Shown here: in pieces, positions 4,902 to 5,172 of the stretch | Layout: every line of letters begins with the position of its first letter | Numbering within the stretch: the stretch's first letter is position 1 | Assembly: GCA_021779695.1 (NCBI GenBank) | Contig: JAJYAE010000313.1 | Span: 1 to 5,172, forward strand | DNA: 5,172 nt | Direction of reading: 5' to 3' | DNA from: Acidobacteriota bacterium | Lineage (GTDB): Bacteria > Acidobacteriota > Terriglobia > Terriglobales > Acidobacteriaceae | The notes under the pieces: model-generated | Database searches by the model: none | The model's input: the letters and a program-made list of their open reading frames with translations, nothing else | Told to the model about the DNA's origin: nothing | Translations under genes and position numbers: made by a program

Positions 4902-5172
4902 TGCTCGCCCCCTTTCGTTTCACCCACGCGGCGAATGATCAGCCAAAGTCCAAAGCCGATAAACACCAGTGGCCACAGAAACGACAGGAGCCGACCGCTG
5001 ACAACGCCCAGCTGGTCAAGGAGAAGGATCAATCCAAAGCCCACCAGGAAAATAGCTCCCAGCGGCTCCCTTCTCCGCCATGAAACCGGTGGAACAGGAG
5101 GCACGGGCGGTATCGGCGGCGGCACAGGCTGTCCGTATCCGTATTCCGGTCCTGAAGGCGGCACATATCCCG
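4898..5172 (-). CDS. LiaI/LiaF-like two-helix membrane protein with proline-rich N-terminus (5' end cut by window edge)
   Basis: The reading frame enters from the right edge with no stop (…GY before the codon at 5164), so the true start is probably outside the window; the in-frame GTG at 5164 is a less likely start. The visible protein begins Tyr/Pro/Gly-rich (PEYGYGQ), followed by a proline run with PP and PPP steps (PVPPPIPPVPPVPPV) and a basic WRRRE. Two membrane helices follow (PLGAIFLVGFGLILLLDQLG and FLWPLVFIGFGLWLI) and a short charged end (IIRRVGETKGGEQ). The helix pattern, with WPL...GFGLWL, is typical of LiaI/LiaF-like DUF5668 domains. Its TGA overlaps the next gene's ATG, so it is the first visible gene of a coupled three-gene set. 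Function is unknown; these families often sit near ECF sigma/anti-sigma or envelope-stress genes, but none is visible here. Confidence 0.75.
   Translation of the reverse strand, partial: GYVPPSGPEYGYGQPVPPPIPPVPPVPPVSWRRREPLGAIFLVGFGLILLLDQLGVVSGRLLSFLWPLVFIGFGLWLIIRRVGETKGGEQ

Noticed and set aside
1..5172. CRISPR array, insertion sequence, tRNA or rRNA gene
   Set aside because: No regularly spaced identical repeats, terminal inverted repeats with a transposase, or tRNA/rRNA-like segments were seen; the only tandem repeat is the coding YPGA tract.

Overview
The window looks like a chromosomal segment of a high-GC soil bacterium, most likely an acidobacterium (Acidobacteriaceae type). This is inferred from the pairing of a decaheme cytochrome with an MtrB-like porin, and from the DUF4097/LiaF-like membrane operon. 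No marker gene is present, so the taxonomy is tentative.

Layout. (1) Positions 1-1515, minus strand: a two-gene unit encoding a periplasmic decaheme c-type cytochrome of the DmsE/MtrA family (550-1515) and, downstream, the first 145 residues of an MtrB/PioB-like outer-membrane beta-barrel protein (1-435, cut by the window edge). The 114-bp gap between them contains a strong bulged hairpin (467-508). Together these genes would form a trans-outer-membrane electron conduit. (2) Positions 1516-2090: a 575-bp divergent intergenic region without a convincing gene. It holds four matches to a Crp-type operator, GTGN-N6-TCAC; two have perfect GTGA/TCAC cores, and three are spaced 54 and 55 bp apart. 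(3) Positions 2091-2846, plus strand: a Crp/Fnr-family regulator with an N-terminal cysteine cluster and a Crp-like recognition helix (RETVTR), which suits a GTGA half-site. (4) Positions 2847-2955: a short convergent gap with weak hairpins. (5) Positions 2956-5172, minus strand: three genes joined by ATGA start/stop overlaps. Two are small LiaI/LiaF-like two-helix membrane proteins with Pro- or Tyr/Pro/Gly-rich tails. The third is a 533-residue protein with three membrane helices and a large periplasmic DUF4097 beta-repeat domain. The operon starts upstream, beyond position 5172.

How it fits together. The simplest reading is that the divergently encoded regulator senses a redox or oxygen-related signal and controls the cytochrome-porin genes, and perhaps itself, through the GTGA-N6-TCAC sites. 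The membrane-protein operon is a separate unit that converges on the regulator gene and is probably linked to envelope stress or surface functions; its role is unknown.
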